A stretch of 64,000 nt of DNA. Origin: an uncultured Pseudoflavonifractor sp. GTDB lineage: Bacteria; Bacillota; Clostridia; Oscillospirales; Oscillospiraceae. Shown in pieces: positions 16,487-23,608 of this stretch. The DNA is taken from contig NZ_CALXGI010000011.1 in assembly GCF_944387805.1 (NCBI RefSeq), positions 1-64,000 on the forward strand, written 5' to 3'. The notes below the pieces were generated by a model. That model ran no database searches. It saw only the letters and a list, made by a program, of their open reading frames with translations, and was not told the origin of the DNA. Numbering within the stretch: position 1 is the stretch's first letter; each line of letters starts with the position of its first letter. Both the position numbers and the translations under genes were made by a program.

Positions 16487-17770
16487 ATGAAATGCCGCTC
16501 TCAGCGCATTCTGGCCAGGGACATCTACATTGACAACGACACCTGGGCCACCGGAAATAATAACAACGACCTGATTATCGGCCCGTCGGGAGCCGGAAAG
16601 ACCAGGGGCTACGTCATTCCGAACATTCTCCAGGCCGAGGGCAGCCTGGTGGTCACCGACACCAAGGGCAGCCTCTGCCGCCAGTTTCAGCCCTACCTGG
16701 AGTCCAGAGGCTACCAGGTCATTGAGCTCAACTTCGCCAGGATGGACGGGAATACATGGGGCTATAACCCTCTGGCCTCCATCCGGTATGACCGGGAACA
16801 GGGGGAGTACAGCCAGCAGGACATCATCTCCCTGTCCAACATCATCGCCCCGGTGCTCACCAGGGACGACCCCTTCTGGGACCAGTCCGCCCAGATTTAC
16901 CTCCAGGCCCTGGTGGGCTACGTGCTGGAGTGCCTGCCCGAGGAGGAGCGCAACCTGAACTCGGTGTGCAGGCTCAGCGGCCTCATCGGAAGCATCACCC
17001 TGGACCAGATGTTCCGGGAGCTGGGCGAGCTGAAGCCGGACTGCTTCGCGGTGTCCCGCTACCGCAGCATGCTCACCACCCGCTCCGCCAGCCGGACCGA
17101 CGCCTGCATCCGGGCTTTCCTGGACCGGCATCTGCTGCCCCTGAGCTATTCCGGAGTGAGCCGGATGTTCTCCAACCGGCAGCAGGTCAGCTTTGAGCGC
17201 ATCGGCACCCGGAAGACCGCCGTGTTCCTCACCGTCAGCGACACCGACCGCTCCAACGACCAGCTGGTCAACCTGTTCTACGCCCAGGCCTTTCAGCGGC
17301 TGGTGGCTCTGGCAGACCGGTGCCCCGGTTCCCGGCTGCCTGTTCCGGTGCGCTTCATCCTGGACGATTTCGCCACGAATACCGTCATTCCCGACTTTGA
17401 CAACCTGATTTCCGTTATCCGGTTCCGGGAAATGTCGGTGAGCCTGATTATCCAGAGCCTGTCCCAGCTGGAGAGCATCTATGGCCGGACGAAGAGCCAG
17501 ACCATTGTAAACAACTGCGACAACTGGCTCTATCTGGGCGGACTGGACCTGCAGACCGCCCAGGAGATGAGCACCCGGCTCAACCGAACCGTGCAGTCTG
17601 TGCTGAACATGTCCCACGACGACGCGGTGGTGCTCACCCGGGGCCAGGCGCCCCGGAAGTGCGCCAAGTTCATGCCGGAGGACCACCCCTTCTGGAAGGC
17701 GGCCATGGCGCGGCTGGCTGCCGACGGAAAAACCGAAGAAAGGAGCCTTTTCTATGAGAGAGCAGTATAA
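16487..17770 (+). CDS. VirD4/TraG-like coupling ATPase lacking the membrane domain
   Basis: The 427-residue protein has Walker A GPSGAGKT (32-39) in the VirD4/TraG context (GNNNNDLIIGPSGAGKT, then PNILQ and DTKGSL) and Walker B RFILDDFAT. Coupling proteins feed the relaxase-DNA complex to the secretion channel. Typical clostridial members are near 600 residues with two N-terminal membrane helices; this one starts directly before the ATPase core, with AAAGGAG 10 nt before ATG 16487, so it appears soluble. An upstream extension of the open frame overlaps ssb and has no such site. It overlaps the next gene by 17 nt. Confidence 0.87.
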   Translation: MKCRSQRILARDIYIDNDTWATGNNNNDLIIGPSGAGKTRGYVIPNILQAEGSLVVTDTKGSLCRQFQPYLESRGYQVIELNFARMDGNTWGYNPLASIRYDREQGEYSQQDIISLSNIIAPVLTRDDPFWDQSAQIYLQALVGYVLECLPEEERNLNSVCRLSGLIGSITLDQMFRELGELKPDCFAVSRYRSMLTTRSASRTDACIRAFLDRHLLPLSYSGVSRMFSNRQQVSFERIGTRKTAVFLTVSDTDRSNDQLVNLFYAQAFQRLVALADRCPGSRLPVPVRFILDDFATNTVIPDFDNLISVIRFREMSVSLIIQSLSQLESIYGRTKSQTIVNNCDNWLYLGGLDLQTAQEMSTRLNRTVQSVLNMSHDDAVVLTRGQAPRKCAKFMPEDHPFWKAAMARLAADGKTEERSLFYERAV

Positions 17771-18116
17771 CAGCGCGCCTGCGGTCCGGCCCTCCCTGGA
17801 GGAGCGGCTGGACCGCCTGAAAAAGGGCCTGGTCAGCGACAGCATGGTGCTGGACGCCCGGCTGGAGCACATGAGCAGCTTTCCCCTGGCCGACTGGTTC
17901 GGAGAGCACCGGGAGCGCCTGGAGCAGCTGAGCCGGGCCTTTCCCGGCATCACCGGGGACATGACCTTCGGCCAGGCCGCGGACGTACTCTGGGAGCACC
18001 GGGATACCCGGCGGGGCGCGGAGGGCATGTGGCTTCTCCTGGCCCCGCTGCTGGACGCAGACCGCTATATGGTAAAACACAACGATGGAGGTGCATTCTA
18101 TTGGGGAGCCAGATAA
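17754..18116 (+). CDS. Small helical protein of unknown function
   Basis: A 120-residue, charged and mostly helical soluble protein. It starts inside the end of the coupling-ATPase gene, with AAAGGAG before the ATG, and overlaps the next gene, which implies translational coupling in the order coupling ATPase, this gene, next gene. No family was recognised. It may bind the coupling ATPase or the element DNA. Confidence 0.65.
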   Translation: MREQYNSAPAVRPSLEERLDRLKKGLVSDSMVLDARLEHMSSFPLADWFGEHRERLEQLSRAFPGITGDMTFGQAADVLWEHRDTRRGAEGMWLLLAPLLDADRYMVKHNDGGAFYWGAR

Positions 18117-18643
18117 TCACGCGCCCTCTGGCCCAGCGGCTGGAGGCAGCCGGCCGGAGGGGAATTTTGCGGTCCAATTCACCGAAAAATCCCTTCTGGG
18201 TGCCGGAAGAGAATCCCGTGCTCCGGCTCTGGGACATGACCCTGGAGGAGTACTGCCAGACAGTCCGGCGGGCCGTCGGATTGGATCTGCGGACCGAGTG
18301 CGGGGCGGCCTTCTGCACGGCCTGGCCTGAGCTGATTCAGTCTGACTGGAACATCGGGCTGGTGGCCATCCTGGGCCACGGGTACCGGCTGACTCATCCG
18401 GACTGGGAAGAGGAGCCGCCGCAGGACGGCGGCCCGGAGGACCAGCCGCGCTATGTCCCGGCCGGCGACCCATACAGCGTGTGGGTCCGATGGGAGGACA
18501 GCCCTGTGCGCACCATCGGGGAGGCCCGGGACAGGGAAGCGCTGGAGCGGAACCTGGTGAAGCTGGTGCTGAGCCCGTTTCACGCCATGGAAGTAAAAAA
18601 GAAAGAGAAGAAAGACCCGGACAACCGGGAGAAAGGACGGTAA
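18101..18643 (+). CDS. Unknown protein of the replication-transfer module
   Basis: A 180-residue soluble protein. I chose TTG 18101 because GGAGGTG lies 7 nt upstream; the open frame upstream has no ribosome site. The middle is rich in Trp and acidic residues, and the C-terminus is a Lys-rich tail. The DMTLEEYCQTVRRAVGLD segment looks helical. It overlaps the preceding gene by 16 nt and lies 3 nt before the ClpP-like gene. Function unknown. Confidence 0.6.
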   Translation: MGSQIITRPLAQRLEAAGRRGILRSNSPKNPFWVPEENPVLRLWDMTLEEYCQTVRRAVGLDLRTECGAAFCTAWPELIQSDWNIGLVAILGHGYRLTHPDWEEEPPQDGGPEDQPRYVPAGDPYSVWVRWEDSPVRTIGEARDREALERNLVKLVLSPFHAMEVKKKEKKDPDNREKGR

Positions 18644-18646
18644 ACC

Positions 18647-19249
18647 ATGAACATTCCCAACATTCTGATGGAGACCAGCTACGGCTACACCAGCTGCCGC
18701 CTTCAGGACAGCCTGATGCAGCAGCGGGCCGTGCTCTGCTTCGGGGCCATCACCCCGGAGCAGGCCGACAGCCTGATTCTCCAGCTGCTCTACCTGAGCG
18801 CCCAGTCCGACCGGGAGATTACCATGTACATCCACAGCCCCGGCGGAGAGGTGAACAGCGGCTTTGCCATCTACGACACCATGAAGCTGCTGGGCTGCCC
18901 CATCCGCACCGTCTGCGTGGGCGATGCCAGCAGCATGGCCGCTCTGCTCTTCGCCGCCGGGGACACCCGCTGCATCCTGCCCCACAGCCATGTGATGATT
19001 CACGACCCCCTGGTGCAGCAGGTCAGCGGCAGCACCATGAAAATCAAGGACTGCGCCGATTCCCTGCTCCGGATTCGCTCTGCCATGGCCGATATCCTGT
19101 CCCAGCGCACCGGCCGGACGGTGGAAGAAATTCTGGAAAAGACCGAGCAGGAGACCACCTTCAGCGCCCGGGAGGCGGTGGAGTTCGGTCTGGCCGACCA
19201 GGTCCTCGACACGGTGGCCGGCCTGCCCCGGCCTGAGGCAGGAACCTGA
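18647..19249 (+). CDS. ClpP-like serine peptidase encoded in the mobile module
   Basis: The 200-residue protein has the ClpP fold signatures: YIHSPGGEVNSGFAIYDTM (about 61-79), the nucleophile segment GDASSMAAL with Ser96, and LPHSHVMIHDP with His119. Length equals chromosomal ClpP. The canonical GMAASMGA becomes GDASSMAA, and the position of the catalytic Asp (ERDxF in ClpP) reads EQETTF, with Glu instead of Asp, so activity is uncertain. No ClpX or ClpA gene is nearby. The tight spacing to the previous gene ties it to the transfer/replication operon. It may process an element protein or compete with host ClpP. Confidence 0.85.
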   Translation: MNIPNILMETSYGYTSCRLQDSLMQQRAVLCFGAITPEQADSLILQLLYLSAQSDREITMYIHSPGGEVNSGFAIYDTMKLLGCPIRTVCVGDASSMAALLFAAGDTRCILPHSHVMIHDPLVQQVSGSTMKIKDCADSLLRIRSAMADILSQRTGRTVEEILEKTEQETTFSAREAVEFGLADQVLDTVAGLPRPEAGT

Positions 19250-19284
19250 GCCCCGGGCGCACAGACAGAGAGGAGGAGCATACC

Positions 19285-19491
19285 ATGGAGGACTTTGAGC
19301 GCCCCGCGCCCCTGAGGGGGGAGGAGGCGAGGTACGCGGCAGCCTGGCTGGAGGAGCTCCGCCGACGTCTGGACGACCTTTACAGCCAGATGCCCGAGGA
19401 CTTTACCGGCGTGAAGTTCGAGTGCTGGATAGAGCGGTGCGCCGAGCTGAGCCGGCAGATTGGCCTGCTGGAGGAGGTGCTGCGCAGCTGA
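19285..19491 (+). CDS. Very small helical protein
   Basis: A 68-residue acidic protein, almost wholly helical, with two predicted amphipathic helices. GAGGAGG lies 8 nt before the ATG, a strong ribosome site that supports translation. It is the last gene of the module before the terminator. No family was recognised. Confidence 0.65.
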   Translation: MEDFERPAPLRGEEARYAAAWLEELRRRLDDLYSQMPEDFTGVKFECWIERCAELSRQIGLLEEVLRS

Positions 19492-19507
19492 ACGATAGAA
19501 TGAAAAA

Positions 19508-19552
19508 GGACCCGCGCCAGGCGTCCGAAAGAGCTTGGCGCGGGTCTTTTCT
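19508..19552 (+). terminator. Terminator of the replication-transfer module
   Basis: The stem GACCCGCGCCA.. with ..TTGGCGCGGGTC is followed by TTTT. It ends the rightward operon about 20 nt after its last gene. Confidence 0.85.
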
Positions 19553-19596
19553 CAATTTTTCAAATTTTCAAACAATTTCATGAAAATTCCATCTGA

Positions 19597-19745
19597 TTTG
19601 CTGTACCTGAAATGCAGGTACAGCAAAAGAGACGGTTTGCTGCATGCAGCAAACGGGAAGAAGAGAATTTTGATTCTCAGGAAAAGTTTATTTTGTAAAA
19701 GCCGGAAGGGGCAGGCCGTCATAATGGCCTGCCCCTTCCGGTATT
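19597..19745. repeat. Array of four hairpins between convergent operons
   Basis: Four inverted repeats follow each other: TTTGCTGTACCTG/CAGGTACAGCAAA (19597-19627, 13-bp stem, 5-nt loop); a perfect 20-bp palindrome with half-site GTTTGCTGCA (19635-19654); GAGAAT/ATTCTC (19663-19678); and a 16-bp stem CCGGAAGGGGCAGGCC (19702-19741) followed by TATTTTTA. The last one is a terminator. The first two share TTTGCTG/CAGCAAA and look like protein-binding or recombination sites. Confidence 0.6.
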
Positions 19746-19765
19746 TTTAAAGACTAAAAACAATC

Positions 19766-21544
19766 TTATTCCAGATAAAAGACCGGGCCTCTGGGCGGGA
19801 AGGGCAGGCTGCGGCCCCGGGGCACCAGAAAGGCGTGGTCCCGGCCGCAGAGGTTCAGCCGGTCGCACGCGCAGTCGGTGATGATGATCAGAGGGGCGTC
19901 CTTGGGGAAGTCGGAGGCCTGCTCCAGCAGCTCGATGCCCGGCTGGAGCACCGTGCCGCCCCGGCCCCGGACTTTTACGCTGCCGGCGATGTCGGCGGCC
20001 TCCATATACCCCTGGTCGTAGGGGGCGGCGTCGCAGAACACCACCCGCACCCGGTTTACGTCCCGGGCCGCGCTGTAACTGGCGATAGACCCCAGGGCGG
20101 CGGAGAGCAGGGACCGGTCCATGGAGCCGGAGGTGTCCAGCAGCACGCCGAAGGTGCGGCCCGCCTGGGCCGCCTCCTCATACCGCCAGGAGGGCCGGGG
20201 GATGTCCGGCGTGGCCGACTGGCGGCGGCTGAGCCGGGCGTAAGTGCGGCGCCTCTCCAGGGGCTCAAACCGCTCGTCAAACCACCGGGCCAGCTTCACA
20301 TCCCAGGGGATGGGGGGCTGGGACAGGGCCCGAATCTCCTCCACCAGCCCTTCGGGCAGGTAGCCCCGCTCATGGGCCTGGTGGTAGTCCAGACCCCGCT
20401 GGATGGCGGAGCGGCACCAGCTGTCCAGGTCCACAAAGTCCCTGGTGGCCGTCCAGTCGGGTGGGCCGAAGAGAATGTCGCGCTGGGCCATGCGCCTGTA
20501 TTTGCGCAGGTTGGCGGCCAGACGGTCGTAGACGCTCTCTGCCGACAGGCCCTGCAGCTCCGGGTCGAAGAGCAGGCCGTCGGGCATGGAGCCCACCTCC
20601 ATGTCCCGCAGCCACTGGTTGATGACATAGTCGCAGGCCACGTTCCACAGCTCCGGGTCCCGCCTGCCCAGCCGGGCCTCGTGGCACAGGGCGGCGTGGA
20701 GGTACTCATGGGCCAGGACGAACCGCCACTCCTGCTCGGTGAGCCCGGCGGCGGGGTTGACGTAGATCTCCTTCATCCGCATGGAGATGGCGGCCACCGG
20801 GATGTCCATCCGCTGGACCGTCAGGGGGTCGTCCACCAGCCTGAAGCCGGAGGCCACGCCTCCCAGCAGGGGATAGCTGGACAGAAACCACTCCTGGGCC
20901 CGCTGGATGGGCCCCATTTTTTTGCGGTCACCCGGCTGGGTGGTGACGCCGCCGGCGTAGTCCACGGCGGAGCGCAGGGCGTCCCGCAGGCTCCCGGCAA
21001 AGAGCTGCCGCCAGTCCGGGGGTTTCTGCCACCAGCCGGAAGGGGCAGGCTCCCACACCATGTCGGGCCGCCCGCCGCTCATGGTGGAGAAGCGAAAATA
21101 GGCGCTGTCGCTGTGCTCCTTCAGCCAGCGCCAGAGGGCCTCCTCCTCCCGTGTGTTGGGGGGCAGGGGGGCGGACAGCTCACCCGGCGGCGTGCCCACC
21201 CGCAGGTCGGACAGGTACCGGGCCGCCACGCAGTCGCAGGCGGCGTTCCACACCATATCGCCCGCCCTGTCCTCCCGGATGTGGCCCAGGGCCAGGTGGA
21301 GCAGGCAGTGGGCCAGTACATAGGCCCACTCCTGGGGCGCGGCCCGGCGGCGGCTGTTGGCGTAGAGGCCGCCGTTGGCGCTCACCCACACCCAGTCCTC
21401 TTTGGCCATGGGGTAGCTGTCATCAAAATGGGGGGTGGCCTCCTTCATCAGCGGACCCAGCACAGGGTTCTGGTTCACCAGAGCGCACCCGGCCTGAAAG
21501 GCCTCCTTGGCCGGGTTGGGCTTGTTCTGCTTTTTCCCGCTCAT
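19766..21544 (-). CDS. Metallopeptidase-like VWA protein (DUF2201 type)
   Basis: The 592-residue protein has two related metallopeptidase-like units followed by a C-terminal VWA domain. The second unit has a zinc motif HEYLHAALCH (279-288) followed by WNVACD (300-305). The first has HCLLHLALGH (79-88) and WNAACD (99-104), where Cys replaces the catalytic Glu. The VWA metal site is DTSGS (470-474). It overlaps the MoxR gene upstream by 4 nt. Such pairs act together, the ATPase remodelling or activating the VWA partner. Presumably the protein duplicated an ancestral peptidase unit and kept activity in one. Its client is unknown. Confidence 0.88.
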   Translation of the reverse strand: MSGKKQNKPNPAKEAFQAGCALVNQNPVLGPLMKEATPHFDDSYPMAKEDWVWVSANGGLYANSRRRAAPQEWAYVLAHCLLHLALGHIREDRAGDMVWNAACDCVAARYLSDLRVGTPPGELSAPLPPNTREEEALWRWLKEHSDSAYFRFSTMSGGRPDMVWEPAPSGWWQKPPDWRQLFAGSLRDALRSAVDYAGGVTTQPGDRKKMGPIQRAQEWFLSSYPLLGGVASGFRLVDDPLTVQRMDIPVAAISMRMKEIYVNPAAGLTEQEWRFVLAHEYLHAALCHEARLGRRDPELWNVACDYVINQWLRDMEVGSMPDGLLFDPELQGLSAESVYDRLAANLRKYRRMAQRDILFGPPDWTATRDFVDLDSWCRSAIQRGLDYHQAHERGYLPEGLVEEIRALSQPPIPWDVKLARWFDERFEPLERRRTYARLSRRQSATPDIPRPSWRYEEAAQAGRTFGVLLDTSGSMDRSLLSAALGSIASYSAARDVNRVRVVFCDAAPYDQGYMEAADIAGSVKVRGRGGTVLQPGIELLEQASDFPKDAPLIIITDCACDRLNLCGRDHAFLVPRGRSLPFPPRGPVFYLE

Positions 21545-22599
21545 CCGTTGCGCTTGTCGGCCAGGCGGGGCAGGTCCCGGAACAGCTCCACCACAAACCA
21601 GTCGGGCAGCTCCCTGCCGTCCTCGGGGGTCACCGCCATCCGGGCAATCTCCAGGCTCAGGTCGGCCAGCTCGGTGATACGGTCCTTGGCCTGGAGCACC
21701 AGGACGCGGCTGTCGGCGCTGAGCCTGCTCCGCTCCGGGGGCAGCTCCTTCACCAGCCGGGCCCGGAGGGACTGGGCCAGGAAGTAGAGCACATCCCGCT
21801 CCTCCGGCTTATCCGGCCAGGGCTGCTCGCCGGAGAGAATCTTGTCCAGGGCGTACTGGCTGCGCACCTGCCGGATGTAGGCCAGAAACTGGGCGGCGTG
21901 CTGGGGACTGAGGCAACCGGCGGCCAGGATGCGAAGGCTCTCCACGCTGATGTCCGCGCCGTAGCTGTGGATGGCGTCGCTGAGCATGTGCCAGGAGCGG
22001 GGCATGGAGAAGGGCTCCTCGCTCTTGGGGGGCTTGGACCACAGGTGGTCGGGGCGGCTGGAGATGTAGTCGTAGATGTAGGGGTGGATGTTGTGCGCAC
22101 CCGCCCACTCCAGCCACAGCCGGGGGCTGGCGGTGAGCTCCACATGGAACATCCGGTTGATGAGAGCGGAGGACATGGGCCGGGTGATGGCGTTGTCCTG
22201 GGCCCGGTTGCCCGCGCCCACCACGATGGAACCCTCGGGCAGATGGTATTCCCCGATGCGCCGCTCGTGGATGAGGGAGTAGAAGGCCTTCTGTACCTCC
22301 GAGGTGCAGGCGTTCAGCTCGTCCAGGAACAGCACATAGGGCTCTGACCGGGCGATGGTCCTGGGGGGACAGAACTGGCTGAAGCCGTCCCGGATTTGGG
22401 GCACGCCGATGATGTCCTCCGGGGCCAGCTGGCTGCCCAGCAGGGAGACGCACTCCAGCCCCAGGCTGCCGGCGAACTCCTGGACGATGGCGGATTTCCC
22501 GATGCCGGGGGCGCCCCAGATGAAAACAGGGCGGACCAGGCCCACATTTAAAAGGACGTCCAATAGCTGCTTGTGGTTGACGGTAACTGTGAGGTTCAT
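21541..22599 (-). CDS. MoxR-family AAA+ ATPase, partner of the metallopeptidase-VWA protein
   Basis: The 352-residue AAA+ protein has Walker A GAPGIGKS (29-36), Walker B VLFLDELNA (89-97) and a sensor-1 region VVGAGNR. I chose ATG 22599 because AGGAG lies 9 nt upstream. It belongs to a different MoxR branch from the ATPase at 4.5-5.6 kb: the Walker B here is canonical and the C-terminal part differs. It is the first gene of a two-gene leftward operon with the VWA metallopeptidase. Confidence 0.9.
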   Translation of the reverse strand: MNLTVTVNHKQLLDVLLNVGLVRPVFIWGAPGIGKSAIVQEFAGSLGLECVSLLGSQLAPEDIIGVPQIRDGFSQFCPPRTIARSEPYVLFLDELNACTSEVQKAFYSLIHERRIGEYHLPEGSIVVGAGNRAQDNAITRPMSSALINRMFHVELTASPRLWLEWAGAHNIHPYIYDYISSRPDHLWSKPPKSEEPFSMPRSWHMLSDAIHSYGADISVESLRILAAGCLSPQHAAQFLAYIRQVRSQYALDKILSGEQPWPDKPEERDVLYFLAQSLRARLVKELPPERSRLSADSRVLVLQAKDRITELADLSLEIARMAVTPEDGRELPDWFVVELFRDLPRLADKRNG

Positions 22600-22870
22600 A
22601 AATAGCTTCTCCTGTGGTCTGGGGGAGGAATCTGCGGCCTGAGCCGCATGTCCGGCGTAGTAAACAATTTTAACATAAAAAACAGGCGGAAGAAACAAAA
22701 AAGCAAAGTCTTGTTAAAATTTAAGAGTTTTATCTGCGCAGAAAATATCCTCCGCTTTCGAGAAAAACAGGAAAGCACAGAGAAAAAAGGGGCCTTTTCT
22801 GCCGCCAGGCAGGCCGTCTGGGGAGAGAAATCCTATATTTTATGAACAAACATCATATTCTTTGTAAACG
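22600..22870. other. AT-rich intergenic region before the heat-shock operator
   Basis: This stretch between the leftward MoxR gene and the hsp20 promoter is AT-rich, unlike its surroundings. It should hold the leftward promoter of the MoxR/VWA pair, but no clear -35/-10 pair was found. No gene is supported. Confidence 0.4.
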
Positions 22871-22913
22871 TTAGCACTCTCCTCTTGACAGTGCTAATCC
22901 CCGGTGCTATAAC
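22871..22913 (+). promoter_or_regulatory. CIRCE operator (HrcA site) overlapping the hsp20 promoter
   Basis: TTAGCACTC, 9 nt, CAGTGCTAA (22871-22897) matches the CIRCE consensus TTAGCACTC-N9-GAGTGCTAA in all but one base. A near-consensus promoter overlaps it: TTGACA (22885-22890), 17 nt, TATAAC (22908-22913). HrcA bound to CIRCE would cover the -35 box and block transcription until heat shock removes it. Confidence 0.92.
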
Positions 22914-22993
22914 ATAGTTGTTCCAAGAGAGGGAGACCAAAAGGTTCCCTCCCGCAGGGCAAGAGATAAGTGATATGAATGGAGGAATGACTT

Positions 22994-23437
22994 ATGTTGC
23001 CCAGCATTTTTGGTGAGAATTTGTTCGATGAGTTCTTTGATAATAACTTCGGGATGTTCCCGATGTGGAATGGCCGCAACCCTCTGTACGGCAAGCACGC
23101 CAAGAACCTGATGAAGACCGATGTGCGGGAGACCGAGAACACCTATGAGGTGGACATCGACCTGCCCGGCTTCAAGAAGGACGAGATCAGCGTGGACCTG
23201 AAGGACGGCTACCTGACCATCAGCGCCTCCAAGGGCCTGGACAAGGACGAGAGCGACAAGAAGGGCAAGTACATCCGTCAGGAGCGCTACGCCGGCGCAT
23301 GCAGCCGGAGCTTCTATGTGGGCGATGTAAAGCCCGAGGATGTGTCCGCCAAGTATGAGGACGGCATTCTGAAGCTGTCCATGCCCAAGCAGGCCAAGCA
23401 GGAGCTGCCCAAGAGTTCCACCATCGCCATCGGCTAA
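22994..23437 (+). CDS. Small heat-shock protein Hsp20 (alpha-crystallin family)
   Basis: The 147-residue protein has the alpha-crystallin domain (about residues 40-133), with DIDLPGFKKDEISVDLKDGYL and the late GILKLSMPK segment, and a C-terminal tail with an I-x-I-like STIAIG. It is an ATP-independent holdase for unfolding proteins. The ATG has GGAGG 8 nt upstream and lies about 75 nt from the CIRCE-controlled promoter. Hsp20 genes are less often CIRCE-controlled than groE or dnaK, which makes the pairing notable. Confidence 0.95.
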   Translation: MLPSIFGENLFDEFFDNNFGMFPMWNGRNPLYGKHAKNLMKTDVRETENTYEVDIDLPGFKKDEISVDLKDGYLTISASKGLDKDESDKKGKYIRQERYAGACSRSFYVGDVKPEDVSAKYEDGILKLSMPKQAKQELPKSSTIAIG

Positions 23438-23450
23438 CCGAATCAGAAGA

Positions 23451-23490
23451 AACGAGGGGCGCTGCCGCGCAAGCGGCGGCGCCCCTCGTT
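23451..23490 (+). terminator. Terminator of hsp20
   Basis: A strong GC-rich hairpin (AACGAGGGGCGC.. with ..GCGCCCCTCGTT) lies 14 nt after the hsp20 stop. Confidence 0.8.
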
Positions 23491-23608
23491 CGCGCTGTTT
23501 TGGTGAGAATGCCGCCGCCCGCCCACTTGCCCGGAGTGGGTCAGCTGTGCTAAAATGTACAAGTTAGTTTTGCGGAAAGCGGATTTTATTTTTCAACAGG
23601 TGAATGGT

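Larger units (their letters stand above)
12675..19552 (+). mobile_element. Plasmid/ICE-like replication-transfer module, apparently incomplete
   Basis: All genes run rightward from a promoter near 12675 to a terminator at 19508-19552. They encode a DnaB-type helicase, a Rep-like winged-helix protein, an unknown protein, SSB, a VirD4-like coupling ATPase, two unknown proteins, a ClpP-like protein and a very small protein. Such sets are typical of conjugative plasmids and integrative elements of Clostridia. I see no relaxase, no type IV secretion membrane components, no integrase and no flanking attachment repeats, so it is a remnant, a domesticated module, or a part of a larger scattered element. 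The boundaries are operon boundaries, not proven element ends. Confidence 0.5.

Noticed and set aside
19535-19750. 71-codon rightward frame across the hairpin array
   Set aside because: It consists of the inverted repeats and the terminator and begins inside the previous terminator.
22648-22845. 65-codon rightward frame in AT-rich DNA before the CIRCE site
   Set aside because: It is Lys-rich with no ribosome site, in a promoter region.
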